Source: Ardenticatenaceae bacterium | GTDB taxonomy: Bacteria > Chloroflexota > Anaerolineae > Promineifilales > Promineifilaceae | Assembly (NCBI GenBank): GCA_020634375.1 | Contig: JACKBX010000014.1 | Span: 19,598-83,597, forward strand | Reading direction: 5' to 3' | Length of the DNA stretch: 64,000 nt | Shown here: piece by piece, positions 17,430 through 26,920 of the stretch | How the letters are laid out: every line of letters begins with the position of its first letter | Position numbering within the stretch: position 1 is the stretch's first letter | Position numbers and translations under genes: made by a program | The notes under the pieces: generated by a model | The model's database searches: none | Seen by the model: the letters and a program-made list of their open reading frames with translations, nothing else | Told to the model about the DNA's origin: nothing

Positions 17430-18994
17430 TTCTGCAATCGCCTGCGCTTGCAGCTCACGGCGATTGATTTTACCCGTAGATGTGCGCGGAAACACCTCGT
17501 ACACCCGCACGTTGGCTGGCACAGCATAAGAAGGCAGCCGCGCCGCCACATGGTTGATGAGTGTTTCGGGGGTAACGGCCGTACCCTCTTTTGGAGTCAC
17601 CGCCGCTGCAATCAAATTACTCCCCTGCCCGTCTGGCACAGGGAACACCGCCGCCTCGTCCACATCTTCGTGAGAGAGTAGCGCCACCTCCACCTCATCC
17701 AATTCCACACGATAGCCGCGTGTTTTAATCTGGCGGTCTTTGCGTCCCAAATATTTCAGGTTGCCATCCGGCAGCCGCTCCACCAAATCGCCCGTGCGAT
17801 AAAACCGATCAGAAAAGTGCCCGCCAAAAACCGGGCGGCGATAAAAACCGCGCTCATTCAAATCGGGGCGACCCCAATAACCGTACATCACCACGCCGCC
17901 GCGCATCAGCAGTTCGCCCGCCGCGCCTGGCGCAACCGGCTTATCGTCCGCATCCACAATCAGCGACTCCAGATTGGCACACGGTTTGCCAATCGGAATC
18001 GGCTCGTCGGAATCTTCCGGCAGGCTGTCTACATGATAATAGGTGCAGACATTCGTCTCGGTGGGGCCGTACAAATTGCTGAAACGCACATTGGGCAGCG
18101 CCGCCAGCAAATTGCGCAAGTGCTTCGTGGGGAAAACCTCGCCCGCGAACAAAATCCAGCGGAAGGCGCTCAAATCGCGCTTGTCCATGCCGCCGCGCTC
18201 CATCAACTGCATCAGCGCAAAGGGCACGGAGTACCACACGGTGAGCTTCTCATCCTGCATCAACTTGGAAAGGCTGGCGGGGAATTTGGTGATGGCTTCG
18301 GGGATGATGACGGTGGTGGCAGCGGCAACGGCCGTTGCAAAAAAATCAAACGTAGACAAATCAAAATGCAGCGGGGCATGGTTGCTCACGCGGTCATCCG
18401 GCGTCAGGCCATACGTCTCCGCCGCCCAAATCGCAAAACTCAAGCCGCTGCGATGCGTGTGCATAATGCCCTTCGGCGTGCCCGTCGAGCCGGATGTGTA
18501 CAAAATATAGGCCAGGTCTTGCTCCGTCAATTCAATGTCCGGGGCCGCATCCGTCGCTGCCACGTACACATCATCCCAAGAAAAGCAGGTCATCCCCTCG
18601 CGCTCGGTCGCGCCAATCAAACAGGCCAGTTCGCCGGTATCTTCCGCCAGCAAATCAGCCTGATCCAGCTTCATGTCGTTCGTAATCACATGGCGGATGC
18701 CGCAGTCGCGGATGACGTAGGCAATGCGCGACACTGGCGCAAACGGATCAGCGGCACATACGCCCCGCCCGATTTCATGATGCCGTGCAGGGCAACGGCC
18801 GTATCCAAACTCTTATTCATAAAATGCCCACACGGTCGCCGCGCTGCACGCCCTGTTCGCGCAAAATATGCGCCAAGCCATTAGCCCGCCGCGCCAATTC
18901 TCATACGTCAGCCCCTTCCGCCATAGCGCACCGCCTCATTCTCCGGGAACCGCGCCGCCGCATTATCAACCGCCTGTGGCAACAAAAACAACAT
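17418..18994 (-). CDS. Amino-acid adenylating enzyme (stand-alone A domain), 5' part frameshifted
   Basis: ANL-family ligase, about 520 residues once repaired. Intact from 17418 to 18734: AYILYTSGSTGTPKGIMHTH (P-loop), NHAPLHFDLSTFDFF, RFSNLYGPTETNVCTYY, YRTGDLVERLPDG, KTRGYRVELDEVE and the C-terminal catalytic Lys in STGKINRREL. The first about 85 codons (18735-18994) continue in three frames; restoring one base each near 18748, 18820, 18898 and 18912, all in short homopolymers, gives a continuous A-domain start. The ATG at 18992-18994 has GGAGG before it. HFDLS-x-FD and the partner genes (free PCP, flavoprotein dehydrogenase) recall L-prolyl-AMP ligases of the PltF/PigI type. Substrate identity is inference. 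Confidence 0.8.
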
Positions 18995-19007
18995 CACAAC
19001 CTCCGAA

Positions 19008-19055
19008 CAATTAACAATTGGCAATTAACAATTAACAATTCATTATTAATTATTG
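19008..19055. repeat. Tandem heptamer CAATTAA (degenerate)
   Basis: CAATTAA CAATTGG CAATTAA CAATTAA CAATTCA, followed by the inverse TTATTAATTATTG. It lies in the gap between the flavoprotein gene and the adenylation gene. The rest of the gap (19056-19124) shows no gene. Confidence 0.85.
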
Positions 19056-19124
19056 ACCCTCTCCAAACCTACCTGAGTGTAGCCCCTTTTCTTTCTCCCT
19101 TGCTTACAAACCGAAACGTTTCGC

Positions 19125-19157
19125 AGGAACCGCGTTCCTCAGAGGAACGCGGTTCCT
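19125..19157. terminator. Perfect 15-bp inverted repeat, same arms as at 6355
   Basis: AGGAACCGCGTTCCT and AGGAACGCGGTTCCT with a three-base loop, ten bases after the stop of the flavoprotein gene on the minus strand. The arms are identical to those at 6355-6388, so this is a dispersed element and not only a local terminator. Confidence 0.7.
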
Positions 19158-19166
19158 ATCCCATCT

Positions 19167-20301
19167 TTACAGCCCCAAATAACGCGCAATAATATTCCGC
19201 TGAATATCCGACGTGCCCGAATACAACACCTGCCCAGCGCGTCGCGCAAATCGCGTTCCACCTCAAACTCGGTCATGTAGCCCCAACCGCCATACGTGCG
19301 GATGGCATCCAGCCGGACTGCACAAACGCTTCGCCCAGGTACAGTTTCGCCATCGCCGCTTCCATCACGGCCGTTTTCCCCTGACTCTTCAACCACGCCA
19401 CTTTATACAGCAGCAGCCGCGCCGTCTCCAGGCGCACCTTCATATCCACAATGCGGTTCGCCACCGTTTGGAACTTGCCAATCGGCTGCCCAAACTGCTC
19501 CCGCTCCCGCGCATAGGCAATACTCTTCTCCAACTGCGCTTCCATCGCCCCAATGTGGCTGCCCAAAATACAGGCCCGCTCCCATTCCATCGAATCTTTG
19601 AAGATATTCGCGCCCGCGCCCACCGGCCCAGCCGATTTTCATCAGGCAGAAACAATCCTCAAAAATCAACTCGCCCATCGGCGAGGTGCGCAGCCCATTT
19701 TGTCAATGTGACGGCTGACGCTGAACCCTTTTGTGCCCATATCCACCACAAAGCCGGTGACGCCCCACATGCCGCGCTTGGGGTCAACTGTGGCAAACAC
19801 AACGGCCATATCCGCTACGGGCGCATTGGTCACAAGGTTTTCGCGCCGTTGAGAATATAGCCGCCGTCCACTTTTTCGGCGCGGGTACGCAAGCTGTAAG
19901 CGTCGGAACTGGAGTCTGGCTCGCTCATGCCATGTGCGCCGATGAGGTCGCCGCGAATCATGGCGGGCAGATATTTTGCTTTTGCGCCTCTGTGCCAAAC
20001 TTGAAAATGGGCATCTGCACGCTCCACATTTGCGCATTAATCGCAAAAATGAGGCCGTTATCGCCGCCACCATAGCCCAACCCTTCCATTGTCAGCATCG
20101 TGGTCAACACATCCGCTTCCGCACCGCCATAAGATTCAGGAACGGCAAACCCTGAATGCCAAATTGGGCGCATTTCTTCCAATTTTCGCGGGGAATTCTG
20201 CTTTTGGTCGCGCTCCATCAAGCCATCGCGCAGTTCATTTGCGCAAAGTCAATCACGGCGCGTTTGTACTCTAGTTGTTCATCTGACCATGAGAAATCCA
20301 T
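19167..20301 (-). CDS. Acyl-CoA dehydrogenase-like flavoprotein (PltE/PigA-like), frameshifted
   Basis: Fragments in different frames join into a protein of about 380 residues: MDFSWSDEQLEYKRAVIDFAQ, VPESYGGAEADVLTTML, GGGDNGLIFAINAQMWS, HGMSEPDS, GGYILNGAKT, VTNAPVADMAVVFATV, FKDSMEWERACIL, REREQFGQPIGKFQTVANRI, SGLDAIRTYGGWGYM and SGTSDIQRNIIARYLGL. FAD-binding and catalytic regions of the family are all present. NGxKxFVTNAP, DSMxWE and the AIxTxGG ending are strikingly like the prolyl-PCP oxidases PltE/PigA. Several breaks can be repaired by one base in a homopolymer (for example AAAA to AAA near 20245), so it is probably functional and mis-sequenced. Start: ATG at 20299-20301. Confidence 0.78.
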
Positions 20302-20316
20302 TGTTGTCTCCTTGCG

Positions 20317-20390
20317 GATAGAGTGTAGAGATAGAGATAGAGAGAGGTCGCTCGACACGCTATCTCTATCTCTACACTCTATACTCTATC
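20317..20390. repeat. Heptamer-type repeat with inverted arms (GATAGAGTG words)
   Basis: GATAGAGTGTAGAGATAGAG on one side faces its complement CTCTATCTCTACACTCTATAC on the other, with about 20 bases between. Its right end provides the TAG stop of the sulfotransferase gene. It is closely related to 13598-13659. Confidence 0.85.
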
Positions 20391-21156
20391 TTTCTGTGAA
20401 AAAGCCTTCCCAGGGGAACCGGCGAATTGTTCTTTCAACTCGTGGTAATTGGTGATGGACTGGGAAAGGATTTGTGTGATTGTTTGTAGGTGCTGGGCTG
20501 CACGGGGCGCAGCGGCAGGTGTAGAAATTCTTGGATGCGCTGCATTTCGCCAGCGTAGTCGGCGGAGAGCGCTTCGTAAATCAGTTCGATTTTGGGATGG
20601 GCGGCAAAGAGGTGGTCATATTCTTCTTCGTAGGCGCAGGTGCGTTCAAAATCGGCCAGGCATTCGTCGTAGTTGAGGAGTACAGCCGTTCCTTCTCCCG
20701 CTCCCCACCCGTATTCACCCAGCTATCCGTCAACTCGGCGCGTTTGCGCGAAAGGTGCGTCTGCAAAATATTCGCCCGCTTCATGTGGATGACGTGAATG
20801 TCCGTCTGCGCCAGCAAATAGGGCCAGATGGCCTGCCAGCCGGGGTCTTGCGCGTGATAGTAGAAGATTTTGAAGCCGACAGCGGCCGTCTCCTTCGGAT
20901 AGCGTCGGAACACCTGTCGCTGACCAATTTCACCGGGTCGTTGAGCAGCAGTTGGTGCATTTATCGTTCTGCAAACGGCCGATGTGATCCCAATCCATCG
21001 CCTCTTTGTTGCGGAAAATCTCGCCGTAAGTCTCGACTTGCGGATGGTCATTGAGCAGGCTGCGCAAAAATTGCTGCCGGTGCGCGACCGGCCCAGCACG
21101 ATAAATTTGGTGTAGGTATCGCTGCCCGCCATATCCAGAGCCAGATTACGCATCAT
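20386..21156 (-). CDS. Stf0/LPS-type sulfotransferase, frameshifted
   Basis: About 255 residues when the frames are joined. The N-terminus MMRNLALDMAGSDTYTKFIVLGRSRTGSNF has the PAPS-binding 5'-PSB loop (RSRTGSNF). Then come GEIFRNKEAMDWDHI in another frame, VGFKIFYYHAQ, and IWPYLLAQTDIHVIHMKRANILQTHLSRKRAELTDSWVNTG, which contains the 3'-phosphate-binding region. The end reads ITNYHELKEQFAGS in one frame and EGFFTER in another. Such enzymes sulfate sugars or glycolipids. Its place between a glycosyltransferase and the carrier-protein module suggests a sulfated glycan. The breaks resemble sequencing indels. Confidence 0.7.
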
Positions 21157-21196
21157 GTAGATTCCTTGTTTGAATGTTTGGAAATCATGAAAAATT

Positions 21197-21225
21197 GTGA
21201 ATTGTTAATTGTTAATTGTTAATTG
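21197..21225. repeat. Tandem heptamer AATTGTT
   Basis: AATTGTT AATTGTT AATTGTT AATTG, exact 7-bp period. It supplies the TAA stop of the glycosyltransferase read leftwards (21219-21221). Confidence 0.87.
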
Positions 21226-22434
21226 CCTATTGACCATTTCCCGAAATAACCTTCTAATGTGTCTACCGCCCTGTCCCATGTCCAGTTTTGCAAGATGTTT
21301 GGCGTCCGGCACATGCTACTCCACCACCATCTCCCTATCCGCCCACAAACGCTGGATGGCCTGCGCAAATTGCGCGGGTCGCGCGCTCGACCAGCAGGCC
21401 GGTTTGCCTCGCAAAATTGTCTCCTGCGTGCCGCCCTCGCGCACCGAAACCACCGGCGTGCCGCAAGCCATTGACTCGATGGGAACCAGGCCAAACGGCT
21501 CGCGGATGGGGGAATAGACTGTAATCATGGCCTGATTATACAGGCTGCGCAACTTTTCCTCGGTGACATTGCCTTCCAAGCGCAATTCCACGCCGTGCCG
21601 GCGGCCAACGCCTCTAAATAAGCCCGCTCCGGCGGATTTTGGAGATTGCTAGCGATGACCAGCGGCGGCCGATTGGCGGCAGGCATTTGCCCCACCGCCT
21701 CAATGAGAAAGTCGAACCCTTTCATCGGCGTGAGGAGCCAACGGAAAAGAAGAAACGGTTTACCGGCTAAAGCCTCGACTCCAGCAGGAGGAAGTGGCTG
21801 AAACCAGTCCGTATCCACGCCCAAATAGCAAACCTGCGGAGCCACATCGTAAATTTGCCCCACCGACTGCTGCATGAAGCGTAATTCACCAAAATCAGCC
21901 GCGCTGCCCGTGTGTTTTGGCGGTCAATGCGCCGCACCGTCGCCGCATACCATTTCGGCAGCGGGTCGAGACGATTCAACAACATGCGCCGCGATGAGCT
22001 GCTGTCGTCATAGGGGCGCGGCGGCGGCGTTTCGTACTGCTCGCGCAGCGGTTCCTGCGTAATAGACAGTGGGCATGTGCTGCAAAATCAGTCAGCAAAG
22101 ATGGCGCTTTTCAAACTGGCAGGGATGGACAAAGACGACATCGTAGCCGCCCTGGGCAATGTCTTGCGAGATGCGCCGTGTCAGTTTGCGCAGGCGGCGC
22201 AAATCGGCCAGCCGTACCAACTGGTTTAGACGGCCAAGGGGATTCAAATAGCTTGCTGGGTTGGAAGGGTAAATATGGTGGTGGGTTGCAAACGGCCGTA
22301 CATCGGCAAAATCATGGTTCGCACTGCCCAGCGTAAACACATCAACCTGATGGCGCGGCGTCAGACGTTTGACAAACTCTTGCAGGGCACGTTTCGCTCC
22401 CCGGATGGGAGGTTGTGGTATGGGCAATTCGCAT
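21219..22434 (-). CDS. Glycosyltransferase family 4, frameshifted
   Basis: About 400 residues when joined: MRIAHTTTSHPG, KRALQEFVKRLTPRHQVDVFTL, GGYDVVFVHPCQF, VCYLGVDTDWFQPL, LTPMKGFDFLIEAV, LRLEGNVTEEKLRSLYNQA, YSPIREPFGLVPIESMACGTPVVSVREGGTQE and WDRAVDTLEGYFGKW. EPFGLVPIE-x-MACGTPVV is the GT4 donor-site motif. At least five frame changes are needed; the one near 22400 can be repaired by one G in a G run. Start: ATG at 22432-22434. It lies between the sulfotransferase and FOXRED2-like genes. Confidence 0.74.
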
Positions 22435-22448
22435 GACGATGAATAGTG

Positions 22449-22518
22449 GTCAGTAACCAGTTGTCAGTAATCAGTATTCAGTTCCACTGGTTACTGAATA
22501 CTGATTACTGGTTACTGT
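22449..22518. repeat. Heptamer repeat with inverted arms (CAGTAAC/CAGTAAT words)
   Basis: The left arm is CAGTAAC CAGTTGT CAGTAAT CAGTATT CAGT. The right arm is the near-exact complement starting ACTGGTTACTGAATACTG, with only about four bases between, so a hairpin of some 30 bp is possible. It lies between the FOXRED2-like and GT4 genes. Confidence 0.87.
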
Positions 22519-22521
22519 ATT

Positions 22522-24063
22522 TCACGCCATTTCCATATGCGGGGTCAGTTGTTCGCTAAACCAGGCCAGGGCCGGGTCGAAATACTCTGGCTTGTGCCAT
22601 TCGCTTTCCAGATCGTCATTGACGTGGTGCGTGGCAACCACTTTGCCAAAGGCATAGCGGCGGATGACCGGATGCAAATACGCAGCATCGTGAGCTGCAT
22701 CTGGGTCGGGGTCGCGCTCCACGCTGAAGGATCGCCATCAAAATGGCCGTATTCCAGGCTGATGGTGTAGTAGTGACCATGCGAAGGAAGTAGTCATTGT
22801 TACGCACATAGTCCATGCGCACATCTTTGTGGTAAACGGCCGTATCATCCTCCACCATCATCGCATCACACAAAAACCGGGCTGCAGAACATCCCCGGTG
22901 CGCCATTGGCGCGACCAATTGCCTGCTTTGTCACCGCCATTGGCGTGGCCTCCACCTGCATACCCGGCCATTCATTCTGATGGTACTTCGCCTCAAGCAT
23001 ATTGCTTAACGACTGCACATTGTGGCGGAACCCATGAATAAACCCTGACATCGTCTTCCTATAATCGCAAGCCTGCATCAATGTTCCGGCGAAGAAAAGG
23101 TTGGGCACATTAGCCGATTCCATTCGCTCGTCTGTGCGGGAGTTTGTCATCGTGCAACAGCGCCGGTTTGCAAGACTCATCGAAAATAGAGGTGTCCATG
23201 CGGAAACCCGTGCAGAAAATGACGCTATCGTATTCAATCGTCACCGTCTGCCCTTGTGCATGTGCATAGGTGATATTGACATGATATTTATCATCATGTT
23301 TCTCGATCCAGTTGATGCCAGCATCAATAACTGTGTTTTGCGATTTGAGTTGATAAGTATCGAGGAAGTTATTATTCACGGCACGCAAATGGCCCACGTA
23401 ATGCGAAGCCCAGGCTAATGTCAAGGAATGCGGGCTAAGTACGTGAATGGCCGCCGTTGTTTCGATCAAGTTATCGGCCGTTTCAAATGCCGAATTACCC
23501 TTGCCTACCACCAACACGCGCTGATTAATATAATCTTCTGGCTTAATCGAGTGGCTTATATAATTTTCGCACAACTCTGCACCGGGAATGTCCGGCACGT
23601 AGGGCTTCGGCACACCTGTCGCCACAATCAAACGCTTGGCTGTGTAGGTATTGCCCTGCGCGTCTGTCACCACAAATTGCTCATTTGCCTTACTTACCTG
23701 CCCAACTTTGGTGCTGTACTTGATGTTCAATTCGTAATGATTAGCAAAATCATTTAGGTAACGCACTAAATCATCAGGATGCGGGAAATATTTCTGGCTA
23801 TAATGCTTGAACATGAAGCGCTCATCATCAGCCAATAACGCATTCCAGTCCCAGCGCAGATTTGTCTCCTGGCTGTGGCTGCCGGTATGCACCTTATTGA
23901 TGGAAATCAACATGCGGTGGCGCGGCATCTTAGCAAAAAAGGAGCCGGCTTTATTGGCTCTATCTAAAACAAGATAATCGCGTCCATTTTTCTTTAGGAA
24001 ATAAGCTAATTGCAAACCAGCCGGGCCAGCGCCAATTATTAAATAATCCGTGTTTGTATTCAT
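22522..24063 (-). CDS. FAD-dependent oxidoreductase resembling FOXRED2, 3' third frameshifted
   Basis: About 510 residues. Intact from 24063 to about 23120: DYLIIGAGPAGLQLAYFLKKNGRDYLVLDRA (FAD Rossmann), KMPRHRMLISINKVHTG, LRWDWNALL, FKHYSQKYFPHPDDLVRYLNDFA, VLVVGKGNSAFETADNLIE (NAD(P) Rossmann), WASHYVGHLRAVNNNFLDTYQLKS and IFCTGFRMDTSIFD. Then, in other frames, FFAGTLMQACDYRKTMSGFIHGFRHNVQSL and a tail ending EQLTPHMEMA. The order and wording of these motifs match animal FOXRED2/ERFAD more closely than generic monooxygenases. The bacterial role is unknown. It is the most upstream gene of the minus-strand glycan/carrier block. Confidence 0.72.
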
Positions 24064-24204
24064 GGGTCTAACACTCCTTCACAAGGTAGCTGCTTGCGAA
24101 TTCTCAGTTGATGTGGTGGGGATATAATTCCATTGCCAGATGTACTCTACTGATTATAACTTACGACTGGCCTTACACTTGCAGTCAGGGGACAATAACT
24201 ATCT

Positions 24205-25056
24205 ATGGCGTTCGGAATTTTAACCCTCAATTTACACAGTTACCAGGAAGGTAAACGAGATGGCGATTCGATTGCAGAACGCATTCGTAGCCACACCCCA
24301 ATTTTTGAGCGCATTGCCTCTACCATTATTGAGTTGGATGTAGACGTGGTTTGTTTGCAAGAGGTGGGTGAATGGCGTGAAGAGTTGGAAACACGGCCGT
24401 ACGGACAGGCAGCAAGCAATGCAGCGCGTCATATCCAACAACGCACGGGGAATGCTTATCAGCTTGTGCAAGATTGGTCTCATTATGCCTGGAATACCTG
24501 GCGTGAGGGCACGGCCGTTTTAAGCAAATGGCCCATCCGCAAAAGCGCCTCCCGCTACGTGACGCACAATCAAACAAAGACCTGGTGGAAATCGAGGAAC
24601 ATCACAATGGCCCAGGTAGATGTTCCTACAATTGGGCTGGTGAACCTGTTTTCTGTGCATACCGGCTGGTGGGATGACCCGGACGAACCGTTTCAAGCGC
24701 AGTTTGACACGTTGGCGGCTTGGGCAGATGAAGAAGATGGGAAAGGGATCGTGGGCACGTTTCTATGCGGCGATTTTAACATTCCTGCCGGGAGTGCGGG
24801 GTATACCTACGTGGTGGGCAACGGCCGTTACACAGACCCATACTTGCAAGCCAATCCCAATGGCATGTATGATGCCACCATCGGCCAGCACATTGACGGC
24901 TGGGAAGGCCGCCAGGATGATGCGCAGCGCATTGATTACATTTTTATGAAGTACGGCAGCCACCTAAAAGTTCAATCGGCCAACATTATTTTCACGGAAT
25001 CGCGGTACGGCCGTGTATCAGACCATGCTGGTATCTATGCTGTATTTAGCGCTTAG
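24205..25056 (+). CDS. Endonuclease/exonuclease/phosphatase (EEP) family hydrolase
   Basis: 283 residues with the full EEP metal-site set: LTLNLHSYQE near residue 8, DVVCLQEVGEW near residue 50, NLFSVHTGWW, FLCGDFNIPAGSAGY near residue 190, RIDYIFMKYG and RVSDHAGIYAVF (catalytic SDH) at the end. No signal peptide, so cytoplasmic. Family members cleave phosphodiesters in nucleic acid, lipids or sphingomyelin, and the substrate cannot be read. It is transcribed divergently from the FOXRED2-like gene across about 140 bases and ends in a 4-base overlap with the convergent membrane gene. Confidence 0.85.
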   Translation: MAFGILTLNLHSYQEGKRDGDSIAERIRSHTPIFERIASTIIELDVDVVCLQEVGEWREELETRPYGQAASNAARHIQQRTGNAYQLVQDWSHYAWNTWREGTAVLSKWPIRKSASRYVTHNQTKTWWKSRNITMAQVDVPTIGLVNLFSVHTGWWDDPDEPFQAQFDTLAAWADEEDGKGIVGTFLCGDFNIPAGSAGYTYVVGNGRYTDPYLQANPNGMYDATIGQHIDGWEGRQDDAQRIDYIFMKYGSHLKVQSANIIFTESRYGRVSDHAGIYAVFSA

Positions 25057-25625
25057 TTCCATACAATTTGACTGACCAACAGCCACATAAAACTAACCAG
25101 ATAAAGAACTCTTTGTACAAGACCCTGACCAAGATGGAGCACGGCCGTTTCATCCAACTTAAACAAAATGGACGCGCCCACAACCAAAAACAAAAACACC
25201 GTATGGAACTGTTTCTCCTGGGGACTGGCAGCGACAATCAAATGGAAGAGAATGCCCAACGTAAAAAGGATTCCTGCTGCCTGGGCAAACAGGGAATGCA
25301 GGGTATCTTCCTGAACTGAATAGGGCATATCTGCCAGAAACGGCCGTGCGCTAAAAAAGCCCGACATCAGCACCGCCAACCCATAAAGCACAACAAACAA
25401 GTCAGGGGAAAACACCTTCCGGGCAGCAGCAAACTTTCCAACAAAAGCAGCCGTGAGCAGCACACCAAATCCGATAAAGCCCAACTGCATAATCCACTGA
25501 TTGGGTAGCCCCTGTGCCGCCAAATCACTGATCGTATTCAGCCGCCATGAATAGGCTGGTGGCACAAACAAGTGAGCGATAATGATGACCACCACAAAAT
25601 AGCAAACAGAAAAAGCAAACAACAT
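25053..25625 (-). CDS. DUF998-type membrane protein
   Basis: About 190 residues, mostly hydrophobic, with about six membrane segments (MLFAFSVCYFVVVIIIAHLF, WIMQLGFIGFGVLLTAAF, LFVVLYGLAVLMSGFFSA, LFAQAAGILFTLGILFHLIVA). The second-helix context SWRLNTISDLAAQGLPN is typical of DUF998 proteins, whose function is unknown. The ATG at 25623-25625 follows the upstream stop by two bases, so it is translated with the flavin-barrel protein. Confidence 0.7.
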   Translation of the reverse strand: MLFAFSVCYFVVVIIIAHLFVPPAYSWRLNTISDLAAQGLPNQWIMQLGFIGFGVLLTAAFVGKFAAARKVFSPDLFVVLYGLAVLMSGFFSARPFLADMPYSVQEDTLHSLFAQAAGILFTLGILFHLIVAASPQEKQFHTVFLFLVVGASILFKLDETAVLHLGQGLVQRVLYLVSFMWLLVSQIVWN

Positions 25626-25627
25626 GA

Positions 25628-26116
25628 TTAGCCTGATGCCACAGAGGCACGCCCCCGTGCTTGCTCTGGATGGCGCATGGTCATCAAAGGAATGCCCACG
25701 CCATAAGTGATAAAATCGCCAACGGGCTGAATTTCGATCACACACATTGTTGCCAATGTTTCCACATCCGTTTCTAAACCACGCAGCAATAAACGTAAGA
25801 TGTCTTGCCCCACCTGCTCTGGGTCAAGTACAGCCGCTTCTCCCGAAAATGTGATCGTCGCCGCCGGGATTTTGATCCACGGCAGCAACGGAATACGCTT
25901 TGGAATCGCCGCCGTCATTGACACATGTGAATTTTGGCGGATGTGGCGTGCCTTCCAGGTATCGCGGCCAGTCACAATGTACACACGATGACCATGCACG
26001 GCATACACAACGCCAACTGTCCGCGCCTCTCCTTTGGCCGTCACCATCCCCAAAACAGCAAATATTTCCTTCCCAAGTTCTTGCCAAACCACTTCGCTTG
26101 CTAATTGAAAAGCCAT
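25628..26116 (-). CDS. FMN-binding split-barrel (PPOX-type) protein
   Basis: 162 residues. The pattern MVTAKGEARTVGVVYAVHGHRVYIVTGRDTWKARHIRQNSHVSMTAAI is that of pyridoxamine-5'-phosphate-oxidase-like flavin barrels, in which the W/K-x-x-x-I-x-x-N segment binds the FMN phosphate. The rest is VGQDILRLLLRGLE and MCVIEIQPVGDFITYGVGIPLMTM. It probably binds FMN, F420 or haem. It lies between the polyferredoxin gene and a DUF998 gene on the same strand, so a redox role is likely. Confidence 0.75.
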   Translation of the reverse strand: MAFQLASEVVWQELGKEIFAVLGMVTAKGEARTVGVVYAVHGHRVYIVTGRDTWKARHIRQNSHVSMTAAIPKRIPLLPWIKIPAATITFSGEAAVLDPEQVGQDILRLLLRGLETDVETLATMCVIEIQPVGDFITYGVGIPLMTMRHPEQARGRASVASG

Positions 26117-26135
26117 TTTTCACCTCTGGTAAACT

Positions 26136-26900
26136 TTACTTTGAAGGGCCAAACGAAAATTTGATGGCCCCCCTGTGGCAGTTATCCACACAAGTCCCGC
26201 ATAAAATACATTCCGCGTTTTCCATTTGCTCAACTTGCACCATCGCGTTGACATCCAGACTCATCGGGCAATTTTTGGTGCAAAGTTTGCAGTTGCTACA
26301 CGCCGAGGCATCAGCAGTCAATTGCAGGGACGCCCAACCAAAACGGTTGCGAATCCAACGACCGATCATCATAAAAGGGGCCATCCAGCAGATGGTGTGG
26401 CAGCCCGCTCTGCGTCCGGCAAAGATAGCCAGTCCAATAAATAAGGCGATGACAACGTAGTAGATGATGTAAGCAATAAAAATGGGGCGATCTGGCGTGC
26501 CCGCAACGGAGATCCCACTTTGTGTGTGATACAGGAAATCCACGCGGGTATAGCCTCCAGCTTGCACAACCATCCAAATGATCAGGCTGATCCAGGGGAT
26601 CCAGACAATCCATTTGATGCGGTCTAGTTTACGGCCGTTCACCTGCCGCAAATTCACCGGTTCAACCATCTCCTGCATTCCCCCGCCCGGACACACCCAG
26701 CCACACCAGGCGCGGCCCAAAAAGAGCGACGAGAGAAACATCAGCCCAAACATGATCAGGCTGCCATTAACAATACCATTCATCGCCCCATCAATAATGA
26801 CATAGGGCGAAAGAAAATTCATCGTGATCGGGAAAGAAAGAAAGGCCAAAATAACCAAAGCCTTACGAACACGTTGTCGTTTAGGAAGTTGACGAAGCAT
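26136..26900 (-). CDS. Membrane polyferredoxin, NapH/MauN-like
   Basis: 254 residues with about four membrane helices and two kinds of cysteine site. The first, RAWCGWVCPGGGMQEMV, is the membrane-edge CxxxCP motif of the NapH/RnfE-like family, with a further Cys pair at RAGCHTICWMAP. The second is two 4Fe-4S clusters at the C-terminus, CSNCKLCTKNCPMSLD and CILCGTCVDNCHRG. Such proteins pass electrons between quinol and cytoplasmic or periplasmic partners. The clusters are canonical except that one ends CH instead of CP. It lies downstream of PadR and upstream of the flavin-barrel gene. Confidence 0.84.
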   Translation of the reverse strand: MLRQLPKRQRVRKALVILAFLSFPITMNFLSPYVIIDGAMNGIVNGSLIMFGLMFLSSLFLGRAWCGWVCPGGGMQEMVEPVNLRQVNGRKLDRIKWIVWIPWISLIIWMVVQAGGYTRVDFLYHTQSGISVAGTPDRPIFIAYIIYYVVIALFIGLAIFAGRRAGCHTICWMAPFMMIGRWIRNRFGWASLQLTADASACSNCKLCTKNCPMSLDVNAMVQVEQMENAECILCGTCVDNCHRGAIKFSFGPSK

Positions 26901-26920
26901 TTTGAACTCCTGTTGGGGAT

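Noticed and set aside
19167..22434. True pseudogenes of a decaying glycan/sulfotransferase block
   Set aside because: Residues stay conserved across every break and the breaks examined sit in homopolymer runs, so sequencing error explains them better; kept as genes with a warning.
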